Assembly (NCBI GenBank): GCA_002717225.1
Contig: PBDG01000032.1
Span: 36,061 to 81,367 of the forward strand
DNA: 45,307 nucleotides
Direction of reading: 5' to 3'
Source of the DNA: Rhodospirillaceae bacterium
Lineage (GTDB): Bacteria > Pseudomonadota > Alphaproteobacteria > UBA828
A model generated the notes under the pieces. The model saw nothing but the letters and a program-made list of their open reading frames with translations. It did no database searches and was not told where the DNA came from. Positions 28,890 to 39,300 of this stretch are shown here, piece by piece; within the stretch, counting starts at the first letter, position 1; every line of letters begins with the position of its first letter. Position numbers and translations under genes: made by a program.

Positions 28890-30562
28890 ACGTTCTCCCC
28901 CTGCCTGCGGCATCCATTGATCCCGACGCGCTTCATTTTTTGCCGCTCGGTGGTACTGGTAAAATCGGCATGAACCTAAGTCTTTATGCCTGTCGCGGAA
29001 AATGGCTGATGGTCGACCTCGGCATTTCCTTCGCGGGAGCTACCCTACCAGGGGTAGATATCATGGTCCCAGATGTCTCCTTCATTGAGGAAAGGCGTGA
29101 CGACCTTCTCGGGATTGTGCTGACTCACGCTCATGAAGATCATCTCGGCGCCGTGCCCTATCTTTGGCCGAAGCTACGTTGTCCCGTCTATGGAACTCCT
29201 TTTGCGACAGCCATCCTCCGGGAAAAGCTGCGGGAGGCTGGATTAATAAAGAAAGTTCCAATAGAGGAAATTCCGCGCTCCTCCAGTTTTGAGCTAGGCC
29301 CGTTCGGCGTGGAATATGTTTCCGTTAGCCATTCCATACCGGAGGCAAGTGCTCTGATCTTACGTACTCCAGAGGGTACGGTGTTGCATACCGGTGATTG
29401 GAAAATTGACCCGGAGCCCTTAATTGGCGAGCCCACCAATGAGGTGACCTTGCGCCAAGTCGGTCAAGAGGGGGTTCTCGCCATGGTTTGCGATTCGACA
29501 AATGCAACATCCGAGGGAGAAAGTGGTTCCGAAGGGATGGTCAGAAGAAGATTGACCGAGCTCATTTCGGAATGTCGACAGGGTGTCGCGGTGACCCAAT
29601 TTGCTTCCAATATTGCACGCTTGCAAAGCGTCGTTCTCGCGGCAGGAGAATGCGGTCGGGAGACCGTTCTGGTTGGACGTTCGCTGTGGCGCTATGCAGA
29701 AGCGGCGCGCAGGACCGGATATCTTGACCCGGAGATACGCCTTTTGTCTGATCGGGATGGAGCCGAGCTGCACCCGTCCCATGTTCTCTATCTCTGCACA
29801 GGATGCCAGGGCGAGTCGCGAGCGGCCATGGCTAAGATATCAGGGCAGACGCATCCCAGGATTCAACTCTCCGCTGGTGATTGCGTGATCTTTAGCTCCA
29901 AGATCATCCCCGGCAACGAGGTGCCGATCAGCCGATTGTATGCACAATTGGAGGCGCGTGGTATCGAAGTCATCAGTGAGGAAACTCATAAAGACGTGCA
30001 CGTATCCGGCCATCCCAAACGGGACGAACTCAGGCATATGTATGGCTGGGTTAAACCTAAAATTTCTATTCCTGTTCATGGTGAGGCACGTCACCTAAAT
30101 GCCCATGCTAAATTGGCTCGGGAACTTAGTACGCCAGAATGCTGGGTTATCCGCGATGGCGAACTGTTGCGCCTTGGCCCCGGGGAAACCGAAGTTATAG
30201 GAACCGTGCATTCCGGTAACCTTGCCGTTGACGGTTCGCGCCTTATAGCTCCGAACCATGCCGCATTTGGCGCGCGCCGTAGGCTGATGCAAAACGGCGC
30301 GGTATTTGTTTCCCTGGTCGTCGATAAAGGGGGGTGCATGGTTGTGCCGCCGATCATACGGGGGCATGGAATTGTCGATGGCGAAGAGGAGGCAGTCGTG
30401 GTTAAGGGTCTCATCGAGGCAGTTGAGGCAGCGCTCAAGTCTGACAGGGTCGAAAATCACGATGCAAAATTATGCGAGGCAGGGCGTATCGCGGTTCGCC
30501 GTACCTTGAACGCGCTTTATGGCAAGCGACCTGTGATCGATGTGCAACTTGCCCGTATCTAG
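28886..30562 (+). CDS. rnj: Ribonuclease J
   Basis: Metallo-beta-lactamase/beta-CASP ribonuclease with 5'-to-3' exonuclease and endonuclease activity, acting in rRNA and mRNA processing. The metal-binding HAHEDH motif is at residues 81-86, with further ligands in SVSHSIPEA (near 150) and HTGDWK (near 170). The beta-CASP region includes VCDSTNATSEGESG near 200 and the late HVSGHPKRDEL near 372. A C-terminal domain runs to residue 558. The ATG overlaps the coaX stop, so the two are co-translated. Confidence 0.96.
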   Translation: MNVLPLPAASIDPDALHFLPLGGTGKIGMNLSLYACRGKWLMVDLGISFAGATLPGVDIMVPDVSFIEERRDDLLGIVLTHAHEDHLGAVPYLWPKLRCPVYGTPFATAILREKLREAGLIKKVPIEEIPRSSSFELGPFGVEYVSVSHSIPEASALILRTPEGTVLHTGDWKIDPEPLIGEPTNEVTLRQVGQEGVLAMVCDSTNATSEGESGSEGMVRRRLTELISECRQGVAVTQFASNIARLQSVVLAAGECGRETVLVGRSLWRYAEAARRTGYLDPEIRLLSDRDGAELHPSHVLYLCTGCQGESRAAMAKISGQTHPRIQLSAGDCVIFSSKIIPGNEVPISRLYAQLEARGIEVISEETHKDVHVSGHPKRDELRHMYGWVKPKISIPVHGEARHLNAHAKLARELSTPECWVIRDGELLRLGPGETEVIGTVHSGNLAVDGSRLIAPNHAAFGARRRLMQNGAVFVSLVVDKGGCMVVPPIIRGHGIVDGEEEAVVVKGLIEAVEAALKSDRVENHDAKLCEAGRIAVRRTLNALYGKRPVIDVQLARI

Positions 30563-30577
30563 GATAGATTAAGGAGT

Positions 30578-30982
30578 ATGATTGGACGCTTAAACCATGT
30601 GGCCATCGCTGTGCCGGACCTTGCGGCTGCGCGCGCGCTTTACTGTGGCATGATGGGTGCCGAGGTATCCGATGCTAAGGATTTACCTGAACACGGCGTA
30701 ACGACGGTTTTTGTCACACTTCCCAACACCAGGATCGAATTGCTGCATCCCCTAGGCGACAAAAGTCCGATACAGGCCTTTCTGAATAAATACCCGGCCG
30801 GCGGCGTGCATCATCTTTGTTACGAAGTGGAGGATATCACCGAAGCGCGCGATCGGCTGGTCGTTGAAGGCGCGCGTATTCTCGGTGACGGCGTGCCGCG
30901 TATAGGTGCCCACGGTAAACCGGTGCTTTTCCTCCATCCCAAGGATTTTTGTGGCACGCTGATCGAGTTGGAGCAAGCCTAA
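30578..30982 (+). CDS. mce: Methylmalonyl-CoA epimerase
   Basis: Interconverts the (2R) and (2S) forms of methylmalonyl-CoA in propionate metabolism. This is a 134-residue vicinal-oxygen-chelate protein with two beta-alpha-beta-beta-beta modules. Probable metal ligands are His7 (RLNHVAIAV), Glu54, a His of the HH pair at 78-79 (GGVHHLCYEV) and Glu130 (TLIELEQ). TAAGGAG lies immediately before the ATG. It belongs to the rnj-mce-DUF1467 run; the mutase itself is not in the window. Confidence 0.93.
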   Translation: MIGRLNHVAIAVPDLAAARALYCGMMGAEVSDAKDLPEHGVTTVFVTLPNTRIELLHPLGDKSPIQAFLNKYPAGGVHHLCYEVEDITEARDRLVVEGARILGDGVPRIGAHGKPVLFLHPKDFCGTLIELEQA

Positions 30983-30991
30983 GGACACATC

Positions 30992-31225
30992 GTGAGCTTT
31001 TTCAACATTGCCCTTGTTTTTCTTATTACCTGGTGGCTTGGCTGGTTTCTGACGCTTCCATTCGGCATTAAGGCGCCTGATAAAGTTGAGGAGGGACATG
31101 CGTCAAGCGCGCCGGATAAGCCGCGCCTTTTGATCAAAGCGGCAATCGCGACTGCGATCGCCTGTGTGCTAACCGGTATTGTGGTAGCGATCATAATTTT
31201 AGGCTGGGTCGACTTGCAGGAGTAG
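30992..31225 (+). CDS. DUF1467 family small membrane protein
   Basis: A 77-residue protein of unknown function with two hydrophobic helices (about 4-23 and 48-71). The first carries the family's W-W-L motif (ITWWLGWFLTLPFGIK) and the middle is charged with PDKPRLLIKA. DUF1467 proteins are found mostly in alphaproteobacteria and are commonly encoded between mce and proS, as here. The start is a GTG ten bases after mce. Likely in the inner membrane; the role is not known. Confidence 0.85.
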   Translation: MSFFNIALVFLITWWLGWFLTLPFGIKAPDKVEEGHASSAPDKPRLLIKAAIATAIACVLTGIVVAIIILGWVDLQE

Positions 31226-31229
31226 TGAG

Positions 31230-31784
31230 GTGGCAAAACATTATTGCGACGTTTCTATTGGCGATCCGCTGCACGGTCCTTATCACGATCAGGAATATGG
31301 TTTTCCCATCGAAGATGACAATGAACTTTTCGCCCGCCTAGTGCTGGAGATTAATCAAGCGGGCCTCTCCTGGGCGACCATTCTGAACAAAAAAGATAAT
31401 TTCATGTCCGCTTACGATAATTTCGATATCGCTACTGTTGCAGCTTATGATGAGGGTGCATGTACCCGTCTACTCGCTGATGAGGGAATCATTCGCAACC
31501 GACTTAAGGTCAACGCAGCGATTCACAATGCTAGTTGCATCCTGGATATTCAGTCTGCGGAGGGCTCTTTCAAAACTTGGCTCGACCGTCGCCACCCCAA
31601 CGAACTGGACTTCTGGGTGAAGCTCTTTCGTGCCACTTTCAAATTCACAGGTAGCGAGATCGTGCGGGAATTTTTGGTCAGTACAGGTTATTTGCCGGAT
31701 GCTCATCGGCCAGATTGCCCAGTCTATACCAAGATTGTTGCACTCAATCCACCCTGGATGCAGGCGCAACAACAAAGGCTTTAG
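31230..31784 (+). CDS. tag: DNA-3-methyladenine glycosylase I
   Basis: Base-excision repair enzyme removing 3-methyladenine. The zinc-snap residues of the Tag family are all visible: Cys6, His19 (PYHDQEYG), His159 and Cys163 (HRPDC). The catalytic Glu equivalent to E. coli Glu38 is Glu40 in LEINQAGLSW. The 184-residue length is normal. The start is GTG at 31230 with GGAG seven bases upstream. It is inserted between DUF1467 and proS, which are usually neighbours. The C-terminus is proline/glutamine-rich and short. Confidence 0.92.
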   Translation: MAKHYCDVSIGDPLHGPYHDQEYGFPIEDDNELFARLVLEINQAGLSWATILNKKDNFMSAYDNFDIATVAAYDEGACTRLLADEGIIRNRLKVNAAIHNASCILDIQSAEGSFKTWLDRRHPNELDFWVKLFRATFKFTGSEIVREFLVSTGYLPDAHRPDCPVYTKIVALNPPWMQAQQQRL

Positions 31785-32277
31785 TATCTATTTCTAGACT
31801 GGTCGGTATACAACTCTGTTTCTGCTGTCCGCATTTTCTGTGGACACCCACTAGCTCAATATCATCACCTTCGTGCTGAACAACTATTAAACGTTAGCCT
31901 GCCTCTATAGACCGGAGGTCGCCGTATGCACGAATGATACTGAGTCAGCAGATCGCAATTCTGTGAAAACCTTTAACTTGGAACAGGATAATTAGTTTTG
32001 CTTATAATTTGATATCCTGTTGGAAGTTTTCCTGAACATCGCTACTACGGATTTCATAAGCAAGACCGGCGATGTAAGTATTGATTGGACCGGTGACAAA
32101 AAAGAGTCCGGGCTAATTTCTATGGCAGGCTGTTTGCGGACGCCGGGTCCTGTGTCATGACTGTATCCCAAGTCGAGTCTATATGGCGCTGGCTTGAGAA
32201 TCGGTTCGCAGCGTTGCGCTTTGACGCTCTATTGGGCATATAGTCCGCACGACCCTTTCTTGACAAGCGAGAAGAGC
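31785..32277. other. 493-base gap before proS
   Basis: No intact gene. A perfect TATAAT occurs at 32003-32008 with TTGGAA at 31978-31983 (19-base spacer), a promoter-like pair with nothing recognisable downstream. After it, about 32010-32158 can be read on the plus strand as 48 codons without a stop and without a start codon; I do not recognise the product. Near proS, TATAGT at 32239-32244 with TTGCGC at 32214-32219 may be the proS promoter. Confidence 0.4.
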
Positions 32278-33585
32278 ATGCGGAGATCCAAACTTTTTAT
32301 GCCGACGATTAAGGAAACTCCGGCCGACGCGCAAATCCCCTCGCATCGTCTGATGTTGCGTGCGGGTCTTGTACGGCAAACCGCCGCCGGAATCTATAGT
32401 TGGCTACCCATGGGTTACCGGGTGTTGCGCAAAATCGAACAGATCGTTCGTGAGGAGATGGATTCTACGGGTGCACAGGAAATTCTCATGCCGACGATAC
32501 AGCCTTCGGAGCTTTGGCAGGAAAGCGGACGCTATGACGATTACGGCAAGGAGATGCTACGCGTCACAGACCGGCATGATCGTGGGCTGCTGTATGGCCC
32601 AACCCATGAGGAGGTCGTTACCGATATTTTCCGCAACAGTGTGAAAAGCTATCGCGACCTACCGCAAAATCTCTATCAAATTCATTGGAAATTCCGGGAC
32701 GAGGTGCGGCCGCGTTTTGGTGTCATGCGCGGGCGGGAATTCTTTATGAAGGATAATTACTCTTTTGATATTGATGCGGCTTCGGCACGCATCTCCTACA
32801 ACAAGATGTTTGTTTCCTATTTACGTACTTTCGCGCGAATGGGCCTGACACCAATTCCCATGCAGGCTGATAGCGGTGCCATCGGCGGCGATATGAGTCA
32901 TGAATTTATCATCCTTGCTGATACCGGGGAGAGCACTGTTTATTGTGATTCTGCTTGGCTTGATTCAGACCCCCTGTCACTCGATATTGATTTTGACACT
33001 GACCTTCAGCCCATTGTTGATCGTTGGACTAAGCTTTATGCAGCGACCGACGACAAGTATGACCCAGAGAGCTGTCCGGTTAATGAAGAGCGGCTTTACA
33101 CCGGGCGTGGCATCGAGGTTGGCCATATCTTTTATTTTGGTACGAAATACTCCAATGCAATGGGGGCGACCGTGAGCAATGATCAAGGCCAGGAAGTTCC
33201 CGTAGAAATGGGATCCTATGGCATCGGCGTCTCACGTCTAGTTGGCGCTATAATAGAAGCGAGTCACGACGATGACGGTATCGTCTGGCCGGAGAGTGTA
33301 GCGCCGTTCCAGGTCGGCCTTATCAATCTCAGGGCCGGTGACGCGGCGTGCAATGAGATATGCGAAAAACTTTATAGCAGTTTAAGCGTCGCAAACGTGG
33401 ATACACTTTACGATGAGCGTGATGAGCGCGCAGGCGTCAAGTTTGCTGAAATGGATTTGATCGGGTTGCCGTGGCAGATTGCGGTCGGTCCGCGGGGCGT
33501 AAAAGCAGGTACCGTAGAGATTAGGCGACGCGGTGGTAAACGTGAAGAAATTTCGGCCGAAGCCGCTTTTTCTCGACTGACATAA
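32278..33585 (+). CDS. proS: Prolyl-tRNA synthetase (short type, no editing insertion)
   Basis: Class II aminoacyl-tRNA synthetase charging tRNA-Pro. Motif 2 appears as [14 protein letters not shown] (about 146-159), the TxE-type ATP/proline site as YGPTHEEV (about 106-113), and motif 3 as [10 protein letters not shown]. At 435 residues it goes directly from motif 2 to motif 3 without the roughly 180-residue INS editing domain of E. coli ProRS, the form normal for alphaproteobacteria, so Ala-tRNA-Pro would have to be cleared by a separate enzyme. The ATG at 32278 begins [10 protein letters not shown], the family N-terminus; the frame is open further upstream but unrelated. Confidence 0.96.
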   Translation: MRRSKLFMPTIKETPADAQIPSHRLMLRAGLVRQTAAGIYSWLPMGYRVLRKIEQIVREEMDSTGAQEILMPTIQPSELWQESGRYDDYGKEMLRVTDRHDRGLLYGPTHEEVVTDIFRNSVKSYRDLPQNLYQIHWKFRDEVRPRFGVMRGREFFMKDNYSFDIDAASARISYNKMFVSYLRTFARMGLTPIPMQADSGAIGGDMSHEFIILADTGESTVYCDSAWLDSDPLSLDIDFDTDLQPIVDRWTKLYAATDDKYDPESCPVNEERLYTGRGIEVGHIFYFGTKYSNAMGATVSNDQGQEVPVEMGSYGIGVSRLVGAIIEASHDDDGIVWPESVAPFQVGLINLRAGDAACNEICEKLYSSLSVANVDTLYDERDERAGVKFAEMDLIGLPWQIAVGPRGVKAGTVEIRRRGGKREEISAEAAFSRLT

Positions 33586-33606
33586 GGGTCCATTTGGAAC
33601 TCGCAC

Positions 33607-34854
33607 ATGTTGTCCGCTTTTGAAAGAATGGTCGCGTTGCGTTATCTTTGGCCAGGTCGCAGAGAGACATTTACCTTTCTAGTCGCGCTGTTCTCTTTAC
33701 TAGGTATCGCCTTTGGCGTGTTTACACTAATTGTTGTGATGTCTGTGATGGGCGGATTTCGCGATGAAATGTTGACCCGCGTGCTTGGGCTGCAACCGCA
33801 CGTCTTTGCCCGTTCCTTCGACGGCTCGATATTCGATTACGACCCACTAATAGATCGGGTGCTTAATGTTCACGGGGTTGAGACAGCTGCACCGGTGGTT
33901 CGTGCAGAAGTTCTGGCTCGGGGCGAGTACAACGTGACAGGTGCGTTAGTGTATGGGATGTCCATCCAGGATCTACAACGTAAGAAGCGCGTCGTATCTG
34001 GATTGCGTGGCAGTTCGGCGCTCGAAAGCTATGCGGCTGAAGAAGGTGTTATTGTTGGCCATCGCCTCGCCAACAAGCTGAACCTCGCAATTGGAGACTC
34101 TATTCGCTTAATCGCGCCCTCGGTAACGGCGACTGTGTTTGGTAGCGTGCCTCGCGCCCGCCGTTATAAAATCGTTGGCACATTCAATGTTGATATGTCG
34201 GAATATGATAGTGGCTTTGTCTTTATGCCGCTTAGGCTTGCGCAGGTTCATTTCAAATTTCGAAATTCCGTTTCGTCGATTGAAATAACTGTCGACGATC
34301 CTGATCAAATAAATGAAATGCGTATGCTTCTCGGTAACGTATTCGGCAAGGGATACCGACTAACAGATTGGCAGCAAATGAATGCTACCTATTTTAGCGT
34401 GCTTGAGGTCCAGCAGCGGGTGATGTTCGTTATTCTTCTTCTGATCGTTCTCGTCGCTGCGTTTAATATTATTTCGAGTATGATTATGCTGGTAAGAAGC
34501 AAAGGGCGGCAGATCGCCATTCTGCGCACCGTCGGCGCAACACGTGGGCAAATCATGCGTATATTCTTTATTAACGGCGCGCTGATTGGCATTGTTGGAA
34601 CAGTGAGCGGTGTTGTTGCCGGCATACTTTTCTCGATCTATATAGAGCCTATTCGCGCTGTTTTTGAAGATCTGTTCGGCACGCGACTCTTCCCACATGA
34701 ATTTTACTTTTTGTCTCAATTGCCAACGCGTATTGATGGTGTCGAGGTCGGCGTAGTGGCAATCGTCGCGTTAGTGCTCTCGTTTTTGGCGACGGTTTAT
34801 CCGGCCTGGCGCGCAGCAAGGACCGACCCGGTGGAGGCGTTACGACATGAGTGA
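33607..34854 (+). CDS. lolC: Lipoprotein-releasing ABC transporter permease (LolC/LolE family)
   Basis: Inner-membrane permease that extracts mature lipoproteins for transfer to LolA. It has an N-terminal transmembrane helix (about 18-42), a large periplasmic MacB-like domain, and three C-terminal helices of the FtsX domain (about 270-410) containing SSMIMLVRSKGRQIAILRT. Only one permease is encoded, so the transporter is probably a homodimer, as reported for species with a single LolC/E hybrid (LolF). Its end overlaps lolD by eight bases, tying it to its ATPase. Confidence 0.93.
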   Translation: MLSAFERMVALRYLWPGRRETFTFLVALFSLLGIAFGVFTLIVVMSVMGGFRDEMLTRVLGLQPHVFARSFDGSIFDYDPLIDRVLNVHGVETAAPVVRAEVLARGEYNVTGALVYGMSIQDLQRKKRVVSGLRGSSALESYAAEEGVIVGHRLANKLNLAIGDSIRLIAPSVTATVFGSVPRARRYKIVGTFNVDMSEYDSGFVFMPLRLAQVHFKFRNSVSSIEITVDDPDQINEMRMLLGNVFGKGYRLTDWQQMNATYFSVLEVQQRVMFVILLLIVLVAAFNIISSMIMLVRSKGRQIAILRTVGATRGQIMRIFFINGALIGIVGTVSGVVAGILFSIYIEPIRAVFEDLFGTRLFPHEFYFLSQLPTRIDGVEVGVVAIVALVLSFLATVYPAWRAARTDPVEALRHE

Positions 34855-35536
34855 ACGAGGCGGGCCGGTACTCAAACTCGTTAATTTACAGAGGAGCTTT
34901 ACCCAAGGCGGCGGTGCTATTCGAGTGCTGCGTGGTGCTTCTGCTAATATCGCTGTCGGTGAAGTGGTTGCTCTTACCGGCCCCTCAGGTGCCGGTAAAT
35001 CGACCTTGTTGCAATTAGCGGGACTATTGGAGCAACCCGATGGTGGTGAAGTCATTTTAGAAGGAAAAACCTGTTCTGCTTTGCATGATAATCAGCGCAC
35101 TCGGATGCGACGTGAGAAGCTTGGTTTTGTCTATCAGTTTCATCACCTGTTGCCAGAATTTTCGGCAAGGGAGAATGTTATGTTGCCGCATATGCTGCGT
35201 GGTAGCAGATCAAAAGCGCGGCAATATGCAGATGAGTTGTTGGAGCGTCTCGGCGTCGGGTCGCGCAAGGAGCATCGTCCGCCTCAAATGTCCGGTGGTG
35301 AGCAGCAGCGTGTCGCTATTGCCCGAGCGCTTGTTAATAAGCCTATTCTCCTCTTGGCCGATGAGCCAACCGGTAATCTTGATCAGGAAAACGCCGAATC
35401 TGTTTTCGAAGCACTATTGGAGATCGTGCGTGATACTCAACTTTCGGCTCTTATCGCAACTCATAATCTTAATTTGGCATCGCGTATGGACCGCCACGTC
35501 GCCCTGGACAATGGTATCCTGAGCGAACAGCGCTAA
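34847..35536 (+). CDS. lolD: Lipoprotein-releasing ABC transporter ATP-binding protein
   Basis: ATPase that powers lipoprotein release. Walker A GPSGAGKS is at 45-52, the signature SGGEQ at 149-153, Walker B LLLADEP at 168-174, and the H-loop His in IATHN near 205. [14 protein letters not shown] (about 98-111) contains the Lol-motif-like segment that contacts the permease. The 229-residue length is normal. It overlaps lolC by eight bases; the next gene is convergent. Confidence 0.95.
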   Translation: MSERGGPVLKLVNLQRSFTQGGGAIRVLRGASANIAVGEVVALTGPSGAGKSTLLQLAGLLEQPDGGEVILEGKTCSALHDNQRTRMRREKLGFVYQFHHLLPEFSARENVMLPHMLRGSRSKARQYADELLERLGVGSRKEHRPPQMSGGEQQRVAIARALVNKPILLLADEPTGNLDQENAESVFEALLEIVRDTQLSALIATHNLNLASRMDRHVALDNGILSEQR

Positions 35537-35548
35537 GGAGGTAGTGCG

Positions 35549-35569
35549 CCGGTCTTTAATAGAGGCCGG
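35549..35569. terminator. Possible bidirectional hairpin between lolD and the PPOX gene
   Basis: CCGGTCTT at 35549-35556 can pair with AGAGGCCGG ending at 35569 (two G-U pairs, short loop). It lies 12 bases after lolD and covers the stop of the convergent gene. The T content after it is modest, so it is a weak candidate. Confidence 0.4.
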
Positions 35570-36233
35570 TCTTGTAGTTGTCCTCGACGAAGTCGTCAGC
35601 TTCCTTAATGTCCTCTTGGCTCGGCGGATTGTCAGGTTCTGCGACCTGTTCCAGGATCATCTGAGCCAAGGTCGGCATTTCCTTGCGTTTCTGTTGGCTT
35701 TCCACATCCCAGAGTTTGGAGCGTCGCACTGCCTTGGCACAATGGAGGAACGCTTCGTTAACATCGACCATGATTCCCATAGTGGGAACTTTGCGGTTAA
35801 CTGCGCAGCGTTCAAGAATTTCTTTGTCCTTGACGATTGTTGCTTTACCGTTCACCCGCAAAGCGTCCTCGAAACCAGGTATGAGAAAGATTAGCCCGAC
35901 ATTCGGATTGGCAATGATATTGCTCATCGTATCCAAACGGTTATTGCCCGGCCGATCCGGAATAAAAATGGTGCTGTCATCAAGTACTTGAACGAATCCT
36001 GGGGGATCACCTCGCGGCGATACATCTGCCTTACCATCCTTCGCACTGGTACCGATACAAAGAAACGGCGAACGGGAGATAAACTCCTTGCAATGGTCGT
36101 CTAGTTTTCGAAGCTGCTTGAGGAGAGCGATGTCCATAGGGTCGCCAAAATTAGCTCGTAACTCGGACTCGCTGCCTAATTCCATTCTGGATTCCTGATC
36201 AGCCATACCGTCTGTGCCTCGCTGGTCCGCCAT
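35556..36233 (-). CDS. PPOX-type FMN-binding flavoprotein (MSMEG_1061-like)
   Basis: A 225-residue pyridoxamine-5'-phosphate-oxidase-fold protein. The split-barrel core runs from about residue 45 to 175: FLCIGTSAKDGKADVSPRGD, FIPDRPGNNRLDTMSNI and RVNGKATIVKD match the FMN-dependent flavoprotein subfamily exemplified by MSMEG_1061. The substrate is unknown; related proteins use FMN or F420 for redox chemistry. In-frame ATGs at residues 10 and 17 are alternative starts, and the first 20 residues look non-conserved. It is transcribed against its neighbours between lolD and dnaE, which suggests a later insertion into the backbone. Confidence 0.85.
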   Translation of the reverse strand: MADQRGTDGMADQESRMELGSESELRANFGDPMDIALLKQLRKLDDHCKEFISRSPFLCIGTSAKDGKADVSPRGDPPGFVQVLDDSTIFIPDRPGNNRLDTMSNIIANPNVGLIFLIPGFEDALRVNGKATIVKDKEILERCAVNRKVPTMGIMVDVNEAFLHCAKAVRRSKLWDVESQQKRKEMPTLAQMILEQVAEPDNPPSQEDIKEADDFVEDNYKTGLY

Positions 36234-36355
36234 AGCGGTATCATATCAGTGACAGCGTGAAAACGACAATGTGCCACTTGCCATAATTTGCTGGTGGCAA
36301 TGAACTAGACATTGTGGGATCTAGTTGGGAGAAGCATTTTCAGCGAGTCGGACAC

Positions 36356-39300
36356 ATGAGCCACGCCGATTTTATTCATCTTCGCGTCCATTCTTCCTAT
36401 TCGCTCTCGTCTGGTGCGATCAAGATTGACGAACTCGTCGAGCTATGTCGCGCTGAGCGCATGCCGGCTGTTGCTGTCACGGACATCAACAACCTATTCG
36501 GTGCTCTCGAGTTCTCTGAGGCTTGTCGGAGTGCAGGCGTACAACCGATCTTGGGCTGTGAATTAGCGCTGCGCAGTGGGGTTGGTGAAACAAGTGTTCG
36601 GCAGACTCGAGCCGAGGAACCTTATTGGCCAGGCTACCTAGTGCAGAATGAGACAGGCTGGCGTAATCTTATGTCCCTTGCAAGCATTGCTCATATGGAG
36701 ACACCGAGTGGGTTGATGCCGCAAATTGATTTTGAGTGTCTCGGCAAACATTCGGACGGCTTGTTGGCACTCTCTGGTGGACCGCGCGGACCTCTCGGTC
36801 GTCTTCTTTTAGATGGGCAGAAACAAGCGGCATGGGAGGCAGCTAAGCGTTTTCAGGATATGTTTCCAGGCCGCTTCTATATCGAATTGATGCGTCACGG
36901 AATGGAGGGGGAGAAGTTAATTGAGCTAGCGTTGATCGACCTTGCCTATGAGCTCAACTTACCGCTAGTAGCGACAAACGACGTTTATTTCGGGCCGCGC
37001 GATAAACATCACGCGCATGACGTGTTGATGTGTATCGCCCAAGGCGTCCATATTGATGATCAGGAACGAGCGAGGCTTACAGAAGATCACTGTTTCCGCA
37101 GCGCAGATGAGATGCGCGATTTGTTTGCTGATCTTCCTGAGGCGATTGATAATACACTGTCGATCGCCCGGCGCTGTGCATTCATGGCGCCGGAGCACAA
37201 GCCGATTCTGCCCGCTTATCCATTGACAGAAGAAAAGCGTACAGAGGCGACTGAATTGCGGGTGCTCTCGGAGGAGGGGCTGAACCGCAGGCTTGAACGT
37301 GGTGTATTCAACGAGACCATGAACGAGGATGAGCAGGAGGCGGCTGCTAAACCATATCGTGAGCGCCTCAATTACGAACTCGATGTCATCACCAGAATGA
37401 AGTTTCCTGGATATTTTCTCATCGTTGCTGAATTCATCCGCTGGGCGAAAACGCAAAATATACCTGTTGGCCCGGGGCGCGGGTCCGGTGCTGGGTCATT
37501 GGTGGCTTGGGCGCTGACCATCACGGACCTTGATCCACTCCGCTTCGGTTTGATTTTCGAACGTTTTCTCAATCCTGAACGTGTTTCCATGCCAGATTTC
37601 GATATAGATTTCTGCCAGGAGAAACGCGATCTCGTTATCGAACATGTTTGCAATAAATACGGTAGAGACCGAGTAGCGCAGATCATTACTTTTGGTAAGC
37701 TCCAGGCGCGTGCCGTTATACGCGATGTAGGACGTGTTCTCGGTATGCCTTATGGTCAGGTCGACCGATTGTCCAAGCTTGTTCCCTATAACCCAGCCAA
37801 ACCAGTTAGCCTGCAGCAGGCGATCGATGGTGAACCATTATTCCAGGTAATGAAGGATGAGGACCAAGCAGTCACCACTTTGTTAAATATTGCACTTCAA
37901 CTTGAAGGTCTCTATCGCCATGCTTCGACGCATGCTGCGGGAGTCGTGATTGGTGATCGTGCCCTGCACGAGTTGGTGCCGCTCTACCGCGATCCGCGCT
38001 CGGAGATGCCGGTCACACAATATTCGATGAAATATGTCGAACGTGCAGGTCTGGTAAAGTTTGATTTCCTCGGGCTCAAGACCCTGAGCGTGTTGGAATT
38101 AGCTTGCTGTTTAGTGCGCGACGGCGGCGTCCATATTGAATTGGACACCCTACCCCTTGATGACGTTACGACCTATGAGATGCTGGGTCGCGGCGCGTCG
38201 ATGGGCGTATTCCAGTTGGAAAGTTCGGGTATGCGCGATGTCTTACGTAGTATGCGGCCAGACACAATCGAGGACATTATTGCCCTTGTTGCTCTATATC
38301 GACCGGGACCAATGGATAACATACCCAAATTCATCGCTTGCAAGCATGGCGAAGAAGAACCGGATTACATGCATGAAAGTCTGGAGGAAATCCTACGGGA
38401 GACTTATGGCGTAATTGTCTATCAGGAGCAGGTCATGCAGATCGCCCAGGTGTTGGCGGGGTATAGCCTCGGCGATGCTGATCTCCTTCGTCGTGCTATG
38501 GGTAAAAAAATTAAGGCGGAGATGGATGCGCAGCGTGAGACTTTTGTAGGCGGAGCTATAGAAAAAGGTGTTGAAAAGCGGTGGGCTAGCCGAATTTTTG
38601 ACCAGGTGGCAAAGTTCGCCGGCTACGGCTTCAACAAGTCACATGCTGCGGCCTACGCTCTAGTTGCCTACCAAACCGCTTACTTCAAAGCGAACTACGC
38701 CGTGGAGTTTATGGCGGCCTCGATGTCCTTTGATTTGCGCGATACCGATAAACTCGCGGTGTTTCGACAGGAACTGGAGCGTCTCAATGTTGAACTTCTG
38801 CCGCCTGACATAAATGCCTCCGGTGCGAATTTTACGGTCGAGTATTTTCCTGAGTTAGGTCGTAAGGCAATTCGTTACGCTCTTGCGGCGGTTAAAAATG
38901 TCGGAGATTCTGCAATGCGTGCAGTGGTCGCCGAGCGCGATGCAAATGGCGCATTCCATAACGTGTTCGACTTCACTTCTCGCTTAGGTGTTGGCATTGT
39001 CAACAAGCGTCAACTCGAGAACCTCATCAGCGCAGGAGCTTTTGATACACTTGAGCCCAACCGCAGACAACTATTGGAGGCGGTTGAAATGTTGCTGCGA
39101 CACGCGGAGAGCGCTGAGCGTAATAGTGGACAAAATTCTTTGTTTGGCGAGGGACCTAATATGGGCATGCCCGAACCGGAATTGCCAGCGGTGGCTGATT
39201 GGCCGCCTCTCGAGCGTTTAAATCATGAGCAGGAAGCCATCGGCTTCTATCTTTCAGCCCATCCACTTGAGACCTATAGCTCTGTTTTGGGGGCTCTGAG

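Noticed and set aside
32278-33585. ProS considered as internally deleted because it is about 135 residues shorter than the E. coli enzyme
   Set aside because: Absence of the INS editing domain is the normal alphaproteobacterial form, and motifs 2 and 3 are intact.
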